From Nilaparvata lugens (lineage: Eukaryota > Arthropoda > Insecta > Hemiptera > Delphacidae), in assembly GCF_014356525.2 (NCBI RefSeq), contig NC_052505.1:10418171-10482170 (forward strand): a stretch of 64,000 nt of DNA. Reading direction: 5' to 3'. The notes under the pieces were generated by a model. It worked only from the letters and a program-made list of their open reading frames with translations, was not told the DNA's origin and did not search any database. The position numbers and the translations under genes are program-made. Within the stretch, counting starts at the first letter, position 1. Each line of letters starts with the position of its first letter. Shown here piece by piece: positions 35,863 through 49,026 of this stretch.

Positions 35863-36349
35863 GGAAATAGACATGCATAGAGTGTGACCTCCACACAAAA
35901 GTCAGTAATAAACTTGATGTCTGAAATCTCTCTATAAGTACCATTAAATGGGTAACCATCCTAAATTGAAAAACAGTTGCATCACTTCATCTTAGTTGAG
36001 TTATTACGTTGATTGAAACTGTAATGATGGAGATAGTAAACCTGTAATAATAGATGTGTAATAATACAGCAAGTGTAATGGGTTAAAATAATGAAGTTTT
36101 TTCAAGTAATCCAGGAATTTTCGTCAAAAGGATTTTTATTTCCGGAATAGGTATATCATTCAGTTTTTCATTTGAAAAGTATAGTAAATCCAAGTGTAAG
36201 ATAGTAGCCGAAGTAGAGTTTTCCAAGTGAGCATCTAGATATTTTGTCAATAGGATGATGATAAACAGATATTTTATATAAATATATCGTTCAAATCAGG
36301 TTATCATATGAAAAGTATAGTATCAATCGCATTACTATCTCCATCTTAG

Positions 36350-36946
36350 TTGACCGAGCAAAGTGAGATCTAAGATTCAAGTAGACGGTTTTGCATTTTT
36401 CTTTATGTTTATATGTTTACATGTTGCGCATTCGCAGCGAAACGCAGCAATAGATTATCATGGAATTTGACAGGTATGTTCCTTTTTAAATTGCGCGTCG
36501 ACGTATATATAAAGTTTCTGAAAATGTTGCATTTCAAGGAAAATATAAAAGAAAAAGGAGCGTCCTTCATACGCCAATATCAGATTAAAAATTAGACTAT
36601 AGAATTATTAATCATAAATCAGCTGTCGATTGGATTATAAATTGCATGCAATTCAATATCTCAATGTAAATTAATTGAAAAACAGCTGTTGTGTGAACTA
36701 TTAATTTATTGCATGCTGTGAGGCATGCAATTGATTACTTTAAGTAGAATAGTATTTTCTCCTGACTTTTCTCTGCTTTTAACTCGGTAAGCTTTTGATG
36801 ATAGTAGCTTATAGCTGTTTACATCAAATTATACACCGATATCTCGCCGACATGACAGGACAGGACAGAATTTACCCTGTTGGACAGTATTAGGGGAGAC
36901 TGTGGTTCATAACTGTGTGAGGTCTACTGTTCACAAAGCTACTAGT
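36350..36946 (+). repeat. Interspersed repeat family F, copy 1 (full)
   Basis: About 600 bp, from TTGACCGAGCAAAGTGAGAT to ...TTCACAAAGCTACTAG, including AAATTGCGCGTCGACGTATA and an ACAGCTGTTGTGTG block. It shares these landmarks with 47849-48150, 48577-49026 and 49610-50020. The class is unknown; no long inverted ends or coding frame are present. Confidence 0.8.
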
Positions 36947-37042
36947 TAGTTTTGATGTTCAAACTGTTTCCACCCACTTCAAGATTAAAATTTGCAACAA
37001 AATAGTTAAATAAATTTTCGTTGGATGGAAGATCATACTAAC

Positions 37043-37170
37043 CTTATTGTCCTTTTGCCACGAGCAACTTCCTTTCTTACTTATGATAATGCAGTCTAGC
37101 TTGATATCTTCCCCAGGATTAACTTCCGAATATGAAGGCTGCTTTTCAAATCTTTGAAGGCAGTGAACAC
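37043..37170 (-). CDS. Ig-superfamily adhesion receptor, exon A (first half of Ig domain 1)
   Basis: First visible exon of a minus-strand immunoglobulin-superfamily receptor. The reading frame is 42 codons after two bases of a split codon, so the upstream exon must end in phase 1. The peptide begins VHCLQRFEKQPSYSEV, holds the B-strand Cys (KLDC) and the core Trp (CSWQKDNK), and stops in phase 0. The acceptor is a T-rich tract ending CAG at 37171 and the donor is GTTAGT at 37042. The 'QRFEKQP' opening resembles the start of mature Rst/Kirre/nephrin-type proteins, so a signal-peptide exon is expected further right, but I could not find it. Such receptors act at the cell surface in cell recognition. 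The exon was called from splice sites, the phase match to exon B and Ig hallmarks. Confidence 0.85.
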
Positions 37171-37389
37171 CTGAAATGAAACAAATATTTTGTTAGATGG
37201 TTCTCCAACAACTAATATAATTTGCCCTTAGCGCGGCCAATAATTCAAAAATTGATGAATATAGGAAACAGGCCAATATCATTATGGTTGATAGAATAGT
37301 GAATATCCAACCTAATCCAACCTAGTAGAAAATGATTTACTCTCTAAGTTGGTGTGAAGGTGATGGAGTGGTCGAAATGCATATTGAAT

Positions 37390-37840
37390 TATAACGACTT
37401 GATACTGTCAAAACAACTCTTATTGAATAAAAAAAATTGAGATACTAGTGTCGGTTTTACACCATTATCATTCTCTAGTGAACTGAAAGCTTGAACACTG
37501 AGCAACAGTATAGTAGTAAGCCTACGATTGGGCATTGATTGTTGACCAATAGAGGTTGAGCTCTACACTCATTGGCCGAGACAAAACACGATAAGCTAGT
37601 TCTCAAGCCCATATATGGAATATGTGTGTGGACACGGCCATTGGGACAGTCTCGGCCAATGAAAGTAGAATCATTTGTCAACAGCTAATGACCAATCGTC
37701 TGGCTCCTGCCAAACTATATTTTGCTACTCAATGTTCATGCTTTCAGAGGTTGACGATGCTGTGAGAATCGAAACTAGTATCTCAAATTGAATCAATAAA
37801 TTAGTGGCTTTGACAATATTAAGTCGATTTCATTTAGAAA
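37390..37840. mobile_element. MITE family B, long copy with extra foldback core
   Basis: Outer arms (ACGACTTGATACTGTCAAAA and complement TTTGACAATATTAAGTCG) are as in 17219-17368. The centre is ~300 bp longer and itself shows an imperfect inverted pair around CATTGGCCGAGAC. The latter could be a separate element nested in the former. Confidence 0.65.
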
Positions 37841-38020
37841 AATAATCAATCAAACTTGTTCAATTATCTGGTAAATTGGGCGTAGATATAGAAGAAATAC
37901 CTTTTTTTACAGAATAGTTTCGAGAGCATTAATATTTGTGTTTTGCAATATTTTCGATCTGAACAATTGGGCTACTCGGCTATTCCTAACCACCGAAAAT
38001 AGAATACAATATGTGACAAC

Positions 38021-38143
38021 ACCACAACTTGTTCTACTAATTATTATGTTCTGACATTAGTAGATTGACATTCCAACATGTTCAACAACACAACTTGTTC
38101 TACTCATTATATTCTGACATTAGTAGATTGACATGATATTCCA
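38021..38143. repeat. ~65-70-bp tandem duplication
   Basis: ACAACTTGTTCTACT...TTCTGACATTAGTAGATTGA occurs twice in a row. Confidence 0.85.
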
Positions 38144-38664
38144 TGTTTGACTGACAATATTTCAATCATCCATGATTCAGTTACATCCTTATCTTCCTCG
38201 TCATTGAATTGATTAGATTGACGATGTACGTGGGAGGTTAGGTATTGTTCCATCCATGCATGTCTCTGTCATAGTTGTCACGTGGGATGTATATCATATT
38301 CATAACAGAGACGACATTATTTTACGATAATAATAATCCTTCAACAATGATTTAGGGCTATCCAAAAATAGTTACTTCAATGAATTCACATCAATTACTC
38401 AGTTTGTAGTAGACTATATTCAATATAGAATGAAGTAGTGATTAATAAAGTAGTCTATAATTATACAAGATCTGCATATAATAATTATCAAACATAATTT
38501 GTAGTGAATAAAATCAAAACTCAAGTAAATATTGTGCTAAATTGGAAAATATATTCACGTTATATACAAACTATATCAATATACATTATATTGATTACAT
38601 TATATTATAAACTACTCTTTATCAATGTTATTCGTATCAGTCAAATTTTAATGTCAGATTTATA

Positions 38665-38749
38665 TCAAAATTCGATTGCACTAGGTCTTATCCCTGAGAA
38701 AACTCGCTGAAGGACATGAAAAGGATAATTATTCATGCTTGGAAAAACA
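38665..38749 (-). repeat. Inverted fragment of the repeat at 4330-4420
   Basis: TTCGATTGCACTAGG...AAAACTCGCTGAAGGACAT... is the reverse complement, with a few changes, of the block ending ACTAGTACAATCGAA near 4412. It overlaps the end of a spurious ORF. Confidence 0.7.
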
Positions 38750-39842
38750 TATGATGATTACGTCGTCTGTCGATAACAGAAGATGCGTGTGCCTGTGTGG
38801 GAGATCAGCTGTGTAATCAATTAGCTTACCGTATCTCGCGAGAAATCTAGAAACTTTAATTGACTCGATCGAAATACAGTAATCTGATTTGTTGACATGA
38901 GATGGTATATATCATAATATTCAAAGTTAATCATTATTTTACAGTTCTAAGTGATTAGTGAGTGTTATTTTGTTATTCAATTTTGTATGTAAACAATCTA
39001 AATTAAAATGTTTATGTTTTCAAATATTTGGACTGAAAATTTCACCTGAATTCAAGTGTATGAAACATAACCTAGTTTTTGGAATATTTATAGTGAATCA
39101 AAATTCGGGGAAGAAACAGTTTTGGGCTGTGCCTGTTAGTCCTTCCCCAATCATTTTAAAGAATTGAGTTCTGTTTATCAATAAATAAATAACGAGCAAA
39201 GCTTGGTGCCCCGATATTAATGTCTTTATCTAGCAGAAGATGAGAGATTAGTAAGTCTACTCTGAGTTCAATATTGCTTGTGCTAAAATTGAAGAAGTAA
39301 TGTTGTTTGAAATGTATAGTGTTGGCTCATCTATTTTCTAGTCCACTATCATCTTCCCTCACATACATCTCCCTTCTCGCATTATCCTGTCTCTGAGGAA
39401 CAACATATTGCTCTCTGGTTGAAGCAAGGCGTGTTATTTCATGTGGAATAGACTGGGCTTGGAAAAATCTTTGCTGGAGTGCAGGCGAGCTAAATTTGAA
39501 ATTCCACAATGGTATAGTCCCGAAAGTACACTTGGCTTTTCTTTGTTTGTCTTGATCTTGATGAGCTTCCTTCTCTTAGGATCTGCAGCTCCTTGAATAA
39601 CATTTCTTTAAAACACGTAGCCTATGTGTGGCAGCTGAGCTCACAGATCTGCCTGACTCAGCCATCAAATAACAGTGCCGTGCTTTTGTTTGTTGCTCAA
39701 ACACAATGAGACAAAAGTTTAGCTCAGGATTTAGCAGTGGAGCTCATCATATTGGTTTCTTCTCGCTGGATGTTGCTTTATGTGAGAACCTACTAGAAGA
39801 TAGGAACTAGGAATGAACAAGAGGCTCTTTGATAATGAGGAA

Positions 39843-39975
39843 GTGAAATTGAAATTTATTGATTGAAATTGAAATTGAAATTTATTTATTCCCAAAAGTA
39901 CAAAACAACAAGCAGTATGCAGTAAAACATGATACAATATGATATAATACAAAAATAATGTTTTCAACATTTTAA
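39843..39975 (-). repeat. Possible retroposon tail, minus orientation
   Basis: Repeated GAAATTGAAATTTATT units lead into TTTATTCCCAAAAGTACAAA. On the minus strand this is an A-rich tail preceded by GGGAATAAATAAATTTC, as in many insect LINE/SINE ends. Confidence 0.45.
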
Positions 39976-41520
39976 ACTAAAAATCAATACACTTCGGAAA
40001 CAATATAGTACCCGCAAAGAAAAAACTGAGCGCGGATACGAAAGTGCATTGCTTTCGAGAAAAATTGAAATATGAATTGATTTAACGAAGTTAGGAATCC
40101 ATGTTTGAATAGAATAGGGAAACTCCTTCATTTGATAATATGTTTTTTTAAGACTGTCTCCTTTGCCACTCGATCACCCTGTCAGCTAAACAACAGAGAA
40201 TCTCAGAGAAATGTTCGGGCAAAATTCTACAATAAAGAAAAATGAACTGAACAACCACAATCACAACTGTGTAATAGCTGTAGCTTACGTCCGAGAATAT
40301 GCTTGATTCTAGATAATACGTTTGGAAGGTTGAAGTTCTCGCGGCACTTGTCACGGTACTCGGTGCTGCTCTTTTGTTAGTGATGTAATCAACACAATAA
40401 TATGAGAATGTTCAATATTTGAACTTGGTTTTGCTATTCAGATTCTTACATCGTCCGCATAATGCTTTATGTGGTAATTATTTTCTGATCTCCACTTTGA
40501 GAAGTGCTAAGGAGTTTGTCATGTTGCTGAGAAGGAACAATTTTTTTTTGTTAAGGGTGATGTCCACATGAGCTCTGGGCTTGTGCGTTGGTAATGAGGT
40601 GAATAATAATAAGATATGAATGAACCTACAGTTTTAGATGGAGGTTTAGCAGCATGTTAGGTGATAGGTTTAGTAGTTCCTATTTTATGACGGACTGAGG
40701 GATGAAAAATTAATTGGAAGGAAACTTCAGGTCTCTCGAATGTAATCTATAACCAATCAGAACGTTCTGTCCGAATTAATGTTATGTCGAGAACCTATAT
40801 CATTTGAATCAGAAGTTTTGAATTGAATAGTTTCAGGTTTTGGGACTGCAATTCAAAGTATTAGTTCCCACCACCTGTCTTTAATAACGTACGGTATTAA
40901 AAAACATATCAGCGTTGATTTAATCCTATTATGGAAGTGGACGAATTATTGCATACATGTAGAGACAAGAGTTTGCCAAGCTGTTTATCATCGCTTTATT
41001 ATGAAGCATGTAAGTAAACAGAGATGACGACAAGATGAAATATTGCTGCGTTAATTAAGTCGGTGATCCTTTAAATCGCTGAAGGACCGAGCTGAACCGA
41101 GATATGTGTAATCCATGGGAGTCGGCCGCATCGATGGTGGGAGGGGTGGGTGGAGGGAGTTGTACGAGCAAATGAAAGTGTGCATTGAGAGACAAAGTAC
41201 TGTGAGAGAGCAACAAACGAAGGATAAATTTATGTAGAGCGGGAAAGCACAACTGAGTGAAACGGTTGTACTGAGAGAGGGAATTTTAGATGGAGTAGGA
41301 AACTAATCAGCAACAGCAGGTGGCATTGTCTGACATGTTAATGCCTGAAAGCAGATGAACTTAGACAAAGGCGAGCACCTTTTGGCGAACAGGCAGCCAC
41401 AAATTGCTCTGTGTGTGACCTCATCGGTTGCACATACTACTTGCTACTTGTAGAGCCACTTATAATCGCAGAAATTGCCTTGCATCCCATACTGCATCAC
41501 AAACAATACCGTTATTAACT

Positions 41521-41875
41521 ACTATTGGAACTTCAAATACAGAGCAATTTATCCAGAAAGATGAGATAAGATTCTCCAGTTGCTCAATTAACTAGATCAA
41601 GCTCTGAAGATGCATGCTTCAACCTTCCCTCACAAATCGGGATAAAGTGAATTCTAGGTTTATGCAACGAGAATGTGATTGTATTTTCTCTATGTTTTGT
41701 ACTATTGTAACATCCAATAGAGAGTAATTTATCCGGGAAGATCAGGTAAGATATAAGAACTAATCAAGTTCTAAAGGTGAGTGCTTGAAATTTCCCTCAC
41801 AATAAGCCGGTATAGAGTAATACCATGTTTGTGCAGAGAGAATGAGATTGTATTTCCCCTATAGTTCGTGTTTTT
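41521..41875. repeat. ~175-bp diverged tandem duplication
   Basis: Both halves share ACTATTG..ACTTC/ACATC, AGAG.AATTTATCC.G.AAGAT, AACT..ATCAAG.TCT, TTCCCTCACAA and GAGAATG.GATTGTATTT in the same order. They are about 75-80% similar by eye. Confidence 0.75.
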
Positions 41876-43778
41876 AGTTTGATCAAGAATGTTTTTGAGT
41901 CTGTGTTTGTGTATGTTCGTCTGTGTATGTGTTTTTGTTTGAGCATGATCCACCATGAGTGTTGAGCATCTTATTATAACACTGTCATTCTAATAATCCG
42001 AATATCTAAAATTTATTCAACTTGAATATGATATCTAGTTCATGCTTGAAATCTGAAATCCGATCTTAACCTACGGTTGAATTAAACCCATGATAAATAG
42101 TATAATAATCATATGAATGGAATCTAAATACGAGAGCAAGATCAATAATTGATAAATGTATACAATTCTAGCAGATATTATTATCAACTCTCAGATGCGA
42201 AGATAGATGGAAGAAAACATTAACTTGGATTCAAAATTTGTCGTACACAAAGATTTGTGAACTTTCTCTTCATTTATAGACCATTTCATGCGGGGCATCA
42301 TAATTGAAAGTTATTAAACGAGTTCTTCAACTCCAAGTGCAGCTTTACTTATGCTAAGTGTCACATTGATATAAGTGGAAAAGTTGCTGTCACTTAATCA
42401 GAATGGATTATAGTTTGCTGAGAGCGAATTCAATTATAACTTGCACCTACTAAGTACTAAGCAGATATGGCGGCATTTGCTCTTATGGTGCTTCGCTAAT
42501 AGTGGTGCTGCTCGTATATAGAGCGTATGAGCATGCATGATTTACGGAGAGCAAACAGGCCAGTTCCAATCTTGGGCCCACTCTAGTTGAATGTTACAAT
42601 CCCATCATCAATTTGCTTCTCTAATGGGTGACGTAACCGTGAAATTCATTGATGGCACTCTCTGGGTTTAACGAGTTGAATGAGTATGGAACGCCATTCC
42701 TCGAATTTAATAATAATTAATAAATGCATATATTTCCCCATCATAATAGTATGACTAATATTGATTGAAAAGTCATTCCTAGAACTCAACAATTCATAAA
42801 TTGGGAGAGACTCTCAGTCATTGTTAGTGTGAGTCAAAGTGTTTAAGTCAATGGACAATGGATGCAAATGAGAAAGCTACTATTGATGAACTTCCGTGGA
42901 AATGAATGATAATTTACCATCTGTGTCAGATCGTCGGTCAGATGCCCACATACTCCAATTGGTCATAATTCATTGTAATGCTATTACAGTAAAGTGGGCT
43001 TTATTCATTCCAATAATCTTCTATTTCATTGTTGAATTCCGCGTAGGCTACTTAGTTGATGAATATCAAGTTATTTCAATTCATAATAAAATTATGTAAT
43101 GGTATTACAGTGAAGTAGATTCGACTCCATTCATCCCAATCTTTCATTCAACTGTTGAAATCTTGCGTGGGCTACTGCGTTTATCAATAACGAGTGAGTT
43201 ATACATTTCAAATTTCATTGGAATTGTAACAATGAGAAATGAAAGTTAGCAGGCCGAGTGAGTTGAGGTTTCATCCATTCAACAATATTGCCCTTACAAA
43301 CTCATTGTACATAACGCAACATCTCTCTCTCTGTATTCATTATTTTTATTTTTACAAGAAAGCACTATGATTGGTTCATGAAAATATTAGTGATATTATA
43401 ATTATGTATTGGAGAGATTTTAAGAATCATTTCAAGCCCAATTCATTGACGCAGCTATGCAACACATATACACATACACATATACGCTTTACATTTATTT
43501 GGAAAACTTTAAAAGTCTCCATTGGTTCCTATATCACTTAGTACGAACATGCCTTGGGATTCCATGTTGAGTAGAAGTATTTTTTGATATATATCGATGT
43601 GTTATCAATATCAAGCATTTAAATAATGTATAAAGTAGAAAGTAATCAATCAAATATGTGCTCGAAAAATCCAGTTCTGGATTGTAGGCCAATAGTATTT
43701 TGCTATAAAATGCCCTATACTATAGGTTGCATTGAATATGTATTGAAAGGTACATTGCTACGAAATTGTATGTGAATG

Positions 43779-43966
43779 AGGGCCAAGCCACACGAGTCGT
43801 TTTTCAGGCGTTTTCAGACGAGTCGGCAGGCTGGAAAGCTCTCCGATTCGCTGATTATCAGCTGATTCCCGAACGCCAACCCAATCAGCCAATTGGAGAG
43901 CTTCTTGCTCTGCTGCCTCATCTGGAAACGCCTGACAAAACGCTTTGTATTACTTGGCTCTTTACT
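43779..43966. mobile_element. Foldback MITE family C
   Basis: An imperfect palindrome of ~190 bp. GGCCAAGCCACACGAGTCG...CAGGCGTTTTCAGAC is mirrored by CTGGAAACGCCTGACAAAACG...TTGGCTC, and GAGAGC/CCAATTGG motifs are mirrored nearer the centre. An 87-codon ORF over it is an artefact of the inverted repeat. Confidence 0.75.
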
Positions 43967-46900
43967 CAATTCGAGAGTATTCTACGGAAGAGTTTTTCGT
44001 GTAATTTAATTCTACTATCAGAAAGTTGAATAATATTCTCCAGAATTGTATGCTCGAGATTGCAGTGACAATGCTGATTGCATAATATTGATTATGACCA
44101 GATCTTAACTCGTAAGATGTCAACAGTATTGGAGTATATAGACAGGTTAATCTGCTCCAGTTCTCGCTAGAATAATCCGCGTAAGCTTCTAAAGGGGACC
44201 TTTGTGATGTCACAAGAGCCAAGAGCCTATGTTGTCAAAGTACAAAGCAATCTATTTTCTATAGGCAACCACATCCTGATTGTTATTACAACATTCACAT
44301 TAGTAGTGCAGTCATTTCATGCAAAAAGGCTTTCATGGAAATTATTTATGCTCAATATTCGTCTTTATATGGCAATTGATAAGAAAAATGGTTTAAAAGA
44401 GTGGGATATTACGGATGTGCAAAGGCTGAAAATAAATTTTCTACTGGTGATATTTTTCAAAATTTTTCGATTCGTATATCATCAAGCTATCAAAATGAAA
44501 AAGTTTTCTCAGGAAAACATTTTTTTCCGATCATTACTTTTTAGGATATGATCGCATTTCCCTTTAAAAGCCTAATAGAATAAATTTGTTAACCTCAAAG
44601 AAATTTATTCATTCAAACTGGAATATCAGTGAAAAGTGAGACTTTATGAGAATTTCAATAGAAAAAATCAATGAGGTAACTTGAACACGCCCCATTGTAG
44701 AGTAGCCTCAGTTCATCACCTCACTCCACTCGAATGTTTTGCTATGCACCATGCTAAAAAAAGAGTGTAAACCTACCTACTTGCAAATATCGAAGCCACG
44801 GAACATATTTGTATAAATATGCATGAGAGAGCAGAATTTATAAATATTCAAATGACCAAGACAAATGTCACCTCTCACTGAAAATCCAAATACTATTCAA
44901 TATAGAAATGGAATCATACATGGTACGCTGTGATAATCATGAAATGCAAAATAATTATCGATCCGAGTCTCCAAAGCTACAAGCCTAGATTAGTTGGAGA
45001 ACTATATTACATCCACTCATAAAATAATAATAATTCTTAAATAATAATTCCAATCACCGTTAAATATTCCAGAATGATACTTATTATTGTGTTTTCCTAC
45101 ATTGGAAACTATCATGCATGGATGAATATGTGATCGACAATGTTAATACAAATTTGTACGCTTGAAGAATTACAAAGAATACAATCTGTTGAAAGCTTCA
45201 AGAATTAAATATATTACAGTATGAAGACTAGTGTCCGAATGAGTGAGATCATGTTCTCAAGAGGTAACCACCCCTGACTGGAGAGCTTGCTAATAAACTA
45301 TTGTACTGATTTTGATCTTCATTATTTGCAACATGTAATTTTATCATGTGAATCAAAAGAACTCTACTCTGTATTGGTAATGTTTTAGGTTCTATTGGTA
45401 ATATTAAACATTTATTAATGTTTAATGAGTCCATCCTTGGAGAATTATACTCAAGAATATCTCTGCCATTAATACTTCACTCAAAGAAAAAAAAGTTTAG
45501 ATTAAATTATAGATTCATTTATGTTATGTTACTGACACAAATTCACATTACAGTATCCGTAATTATTCAACGAATTTCAAAAATTATGAAAAGTCAATTA
45601 ATCAAAGTGAATGCAATTTGAATAATGATGATTGTCGACTCTCTGAAAATGATATAAATCATGTATTTCCCCATCAACTCACGACCGGGAGAGAAAGAGA
45701 GGAGTGTGTGCAGAAGAGAGCGGGATTGATAGAATAACAGACCAATGAATGGCAGCAAGAGACGTCAGCAAACTCTCCATACTCTCTTCTGATTGGTTGA
45801 TTAGAACGCCTACTGCTGTTTTTCTCAATTCTTCAGGTAGGTGACATCAGTTACTGCCCTATCTATACTTGTACACTTCAAAACATTTCTGAGACTAGCT
45901 CCCGATTGCACGTGTAATACCTCTTTCTATTGTATGGGTAAACAAGTCAGATTCAAATTTCAAGACAGGAAGTTAAAATCACCTGTTAGCGCATACAAGA
46001 AATGAATCATGACTCCCAAAGCACTGATGAGGAGTCAGCTGAATGATAAGAAACTAGAATTTTCCTATACACTTACAATGTTTTTGTTGTATTCTGAAAA
46101 AAGACGGGGGGAGGGTGAGTGAATAAAATGAAGCCCTGATGTTGTGAATGAATATAGTAAGTCTAGTAAGAAGATGAGGTATATTCAAGAATATAAAAAT
46201 AATATTATGGGTTCAGAGAAAATGTTGATTTGCGTTATACATCATCAAACAAAAATAGAAACGTATATACAGGAAAATTCATTGTAAACTGGGCTCAAAT
46301 TGTATTCCAGGTTCAAATGATTCGCTTGAGAATATTCATTCGAATAGATCGATTCATTTTCTAGGAATTCTTCCCAAAAAATCTCTCCTCTACAAAATGA
46401 AAACTTTATCTGGATACTTTGTAAACTTTCTAGAACTCCCGGGATCAAATAGCGTAGTTTATTATGTTCCCCATAATACCTTGACCCTATCAAGTTCGAA
46501 TTTTAATCACAATGCATACGCTACGCTCCCCACTTCAAAGTCTTCTGAAATTAGAAAAATTCTGTCAAGTACATACTACAGTGCCTTCAGTTTTTATCAC
46601 GGCTCTCTGCTTTTGCTCAGAGCAAAGTCATCTCTCTAGCGTCTGGAAATTGAAATTTTTCCATTAGCTCCACGCTAATAGACCTCAAATGAGTCAATCA
46701 AAGAGACAGGGTGGGGTAGAGTAGAGCTTCACAGTTATGTCAATATGCGGTGTACGTTGTGGAGCCTCGTTCAATGCATGATACACTTCACTTACTTTTC
46801 ATTTTCTACTTTACGGTTATTACTACTTTTACCATTTTGTGAGATTACTCATTCAATCTTGAATATTCCCCCGTTTCCTGAATAAGTATAATAATTCAGT

Positions 46901-47848
46901 AGGTACTTTTCATTCCCATATTTAAAATTCTTCCTTGATGGATATAGTCCGTTTTTTCTTATTAAGTGACTTTTTCTAGTTATTTACAGTACGTTCATGT
47001 TCATATTTTTCTGGATGCTTTTGAAAGGGTGGATGGTGATCATGTTTAAAGCAATGATCTAACATGTTAAAGCAGTTTATGATAACTGTTTACTTAGTCT
47101 ACTACATTACTACAAACTATATTGAACAATAATAGTGTGATGGGGTAAGGGAGTAGATTAGTGCTTCTGTGTGACTTTCAAATTCAACCTAACGTTCAAA
47201 TGTTGAATGTTGGATGAAATCGTTGAATCGTCGAAAAATCTTCGAATGAAAATCAATGTTTGTCTAGTATTTTCCACATATAGACAGGAGTATACGTTGC
47301 GCTTGCTTTCATGTAGATGTTATAGTAGAAATGAATGTTTTAAACAATCAAGTAAGACGAGAAGTTTATATTTTATTGTGATAATGACTGAGCAGAAGAC
47401 TGACTGAGACTGAAATGAAAGAAACAGTCAAGAGCACTATACATTGAAACATAATTTATGATGAGAAAGTAACCTTCCTGAGTTTTAGTCGTGAAAATTC
47501 AATAACCTACTTTTTCCTGAAGCACTGAGCCCAGGAGCCAGGATTCCGTGCAACTTGAATCTTTGATCATTCAGTTACATGTGTAGCAGAATTCCATTTT
47601 CTCCGCAAACCAGGCGTGGCATTTGAAAGCATTTGCTCTTTTATGTTTCATGAAAGTGAAAAGCTATCTATATTGTACATTTCAAGTGATGCTATCATCG
47701 ACTTCTCTCATCTCCCTTGATGCATAACTGATTATGATTTACAAAACGAAATGAAAAGCCATCACATGGGAGCTTCTGTTCCAAGAGAGCTCTGTGATTG
47801 GCTATAATGTAGAATAGACCATGGACAAAAACCTAGGATTTGCTTGTT
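43967..47848. other. No gene recognised
   Basis: AT-rich. The 115-codon ORF at 44204-44551 ends in a stretch (CTCAGGAAAACATTTTTTTC, GATCATTACTTTTTAGGATA) that looks like the edge of an interspersed repeat. No exon-like or RNA structure is seen. Confidence 0.35.
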
Positions 47849-48150
47849 GACTGAGCGAAGTGAGGTCTTAAGGTGCGTACAGATATACGCGCCGCGAATA
47901 TGAGCAATTCACTTTTAATCAGCTGACTATATCTGTATTTTTACAGAAATTGTATAAGATTTAGATATAGAAAGCTTGGCATCAGCTGATTAAAAGTGAA
48001 TTGCTCATGTTCGCGGCGCGTATATATGTACGCACCTTAAGATTCAAGTCGCCAGTTTTGCATTTCTCTTTATATTTATATGTTTTTATGTTTGTTTATA
48101 TGTACCGCATTTACGGCGAAACGCGGTAATAGATTTCAATGAATTTTGTG
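47849..48150 (+). repeat. Repeat family F, copy 2 (5' part only, interrupted by MITE A)
   Basis: Carries the GAGCGAAGTGAGGTCT start and the CATTTACGGCGAAACGCGG block on either side of the MITE at 47870-48038. It is cut off after ...TTCAATGAATTTT. Confidence 0.78.
47870..48038. mobile_element. Foldback MITE family A, copy 2, inserted in repeat family F
   Basis: A 169-bp copy with the same long inverted arms. The surrounding repeat family F reads gaggtctaagattc without the insert at 48585, and here gaggtc-TTAA-[element]-TTAA-gattc. That points to a TTAA target duplication of piggyBac type, though the related empty site has TAA. No transposase is present. Confidence 0.88.
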
Positions 48151-48576
48151 ATCAACAGTCCCATTTTTGGAATCACCTCTAGTGATCTGTAATGTAAAAC
48201 TAATCAAGGAATTTCTGATCGCTTCCCAGATTTTCATATGGTTGGAACAAGTCATAATATAGAGTACTGAGAAGGATACATTTTTTATTTATTCCTATAA
48301 TGATTATATGATACATTCTCATATTTCTCATTTCTCTAGATTTTTATCTAATATATCGGTAGTAATAAGGGCGGGAGAGATATGCTTTTCATTCATTTTT
48401 ATAGGGCTGGTTTATTGTCAAGAATACCTGGTATCATAAAATATTATTACAATATAGAATGATGTCATCAATGGAAATTGAAGGGTACTAAGTACTTGAG
48501 ATTATTTATAATATAATAGCAAGATCTAATTCGTTTTCAGACAAAGTATTAATGTTATAAAATGGAAAATTCAATT

Positions 48577-49026
48577 GACCGTGAGGTCTAAGATTCAAGT
48601 CGACGGTTTGACATTTCTCTTAATGTTTAAATGTTTGAATGTTTAAATGTTTATATGTTGCGCATTTACGGCGAAACGCGGTAATGGATTTCAATGAAAT
48701 TTGACAGGTATGTTACTTTTTAAATTGCGCGTCGACGTATATACAAGGTTTTTGGAAATTTTGCATTTCAAAGATAATATTAAAGGAAAAGGAGCCTCCT
48801 TCATACGCCAATATTAGAGTAAAAATCAGACCATAGAATTATTCATCATACATCAGCTGTCGAGTGGATTATGAATTGCGATTATTCAATATCTCAATGT
48901 AACCAATTGAAAACACAGCTGTTGTGTGGACTATCAATTGCATGCAGTGAGGCACAGAGGGGACTCTCCACAGAGGAGTCTGTGGTTTATAACTGCGCGA
49001 GGTTTACTGTTCACAGAACTACTAGT
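48577..49026 (+). repeat. Repeat family F, copy 3
   Basis: Runs from GACCGTGAGGTCTAAGATTC to ...AGAACTACTAGT. It is the first half of a ~1-kb tandem duplication unit continuing to 49609. Confidence 0.8.

Larger units (their letters stand above)
14770..37170 (-). other. Partial gene model: three-Ig portion of a Kirre/Rst/nephrin-like cell-adhesion receptor
   Basis: This joins the four exons. Their summed length is 912 nt, which gives one open frame of 303 residues across introns of 3,081, 8,122 and 10,286 bp. Ig1 is about residues 6-104, Ig2 108-218 and Ig3 220-303, each with a Cys pair and core Trp. It is extracellular and presumed membrane-anchored through exons outside the window. Family members mediate cell-cell recognition in muscle fusion, eye patterning, nephrocyte slits and synapse choice; which role applies here cannot be told. 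The introns contain a SINE, a LINE remnant, a Penelope-like remnant and three copies of a hairpin-headed repeat, which explains their size. Confidence 0.8.
37841..43778. other. Right flank or 5' intron of the Ig gene, no exon recognised
   Basis: Contains the tandem pair at 38.0 kb, the inverted repeat fragment at 38.7 kb, a retroposon-like tail at 39.85 kb and the tandem pair at 41.5-41.9 kb. A 60-codon minus-strand ORF at 39327-39509 has balanced composition but no splice context or family match. The gene's signal-peptide exon may lie here unseen. Confidence 0.35.

Noticed and set aside
41055..41252. Possible signal-peptide exon for the Ig gene (hydrophobic minus-strand ORF)
   Set aside because: No phase-1 donor follows in a suitable place and the hydrophobic run is interrupted by charged and polar residues.
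43766..44029. 87-codon ORF
   Set aside because: It lies across the arms of a foldback MITE, which explains its balanced composition.
44204..44551. 115-codon ORF with hydrophobic stretches
   Set aside because: No splice context, no recognisable family, and its end looks like an interspersed-repeat terminus.
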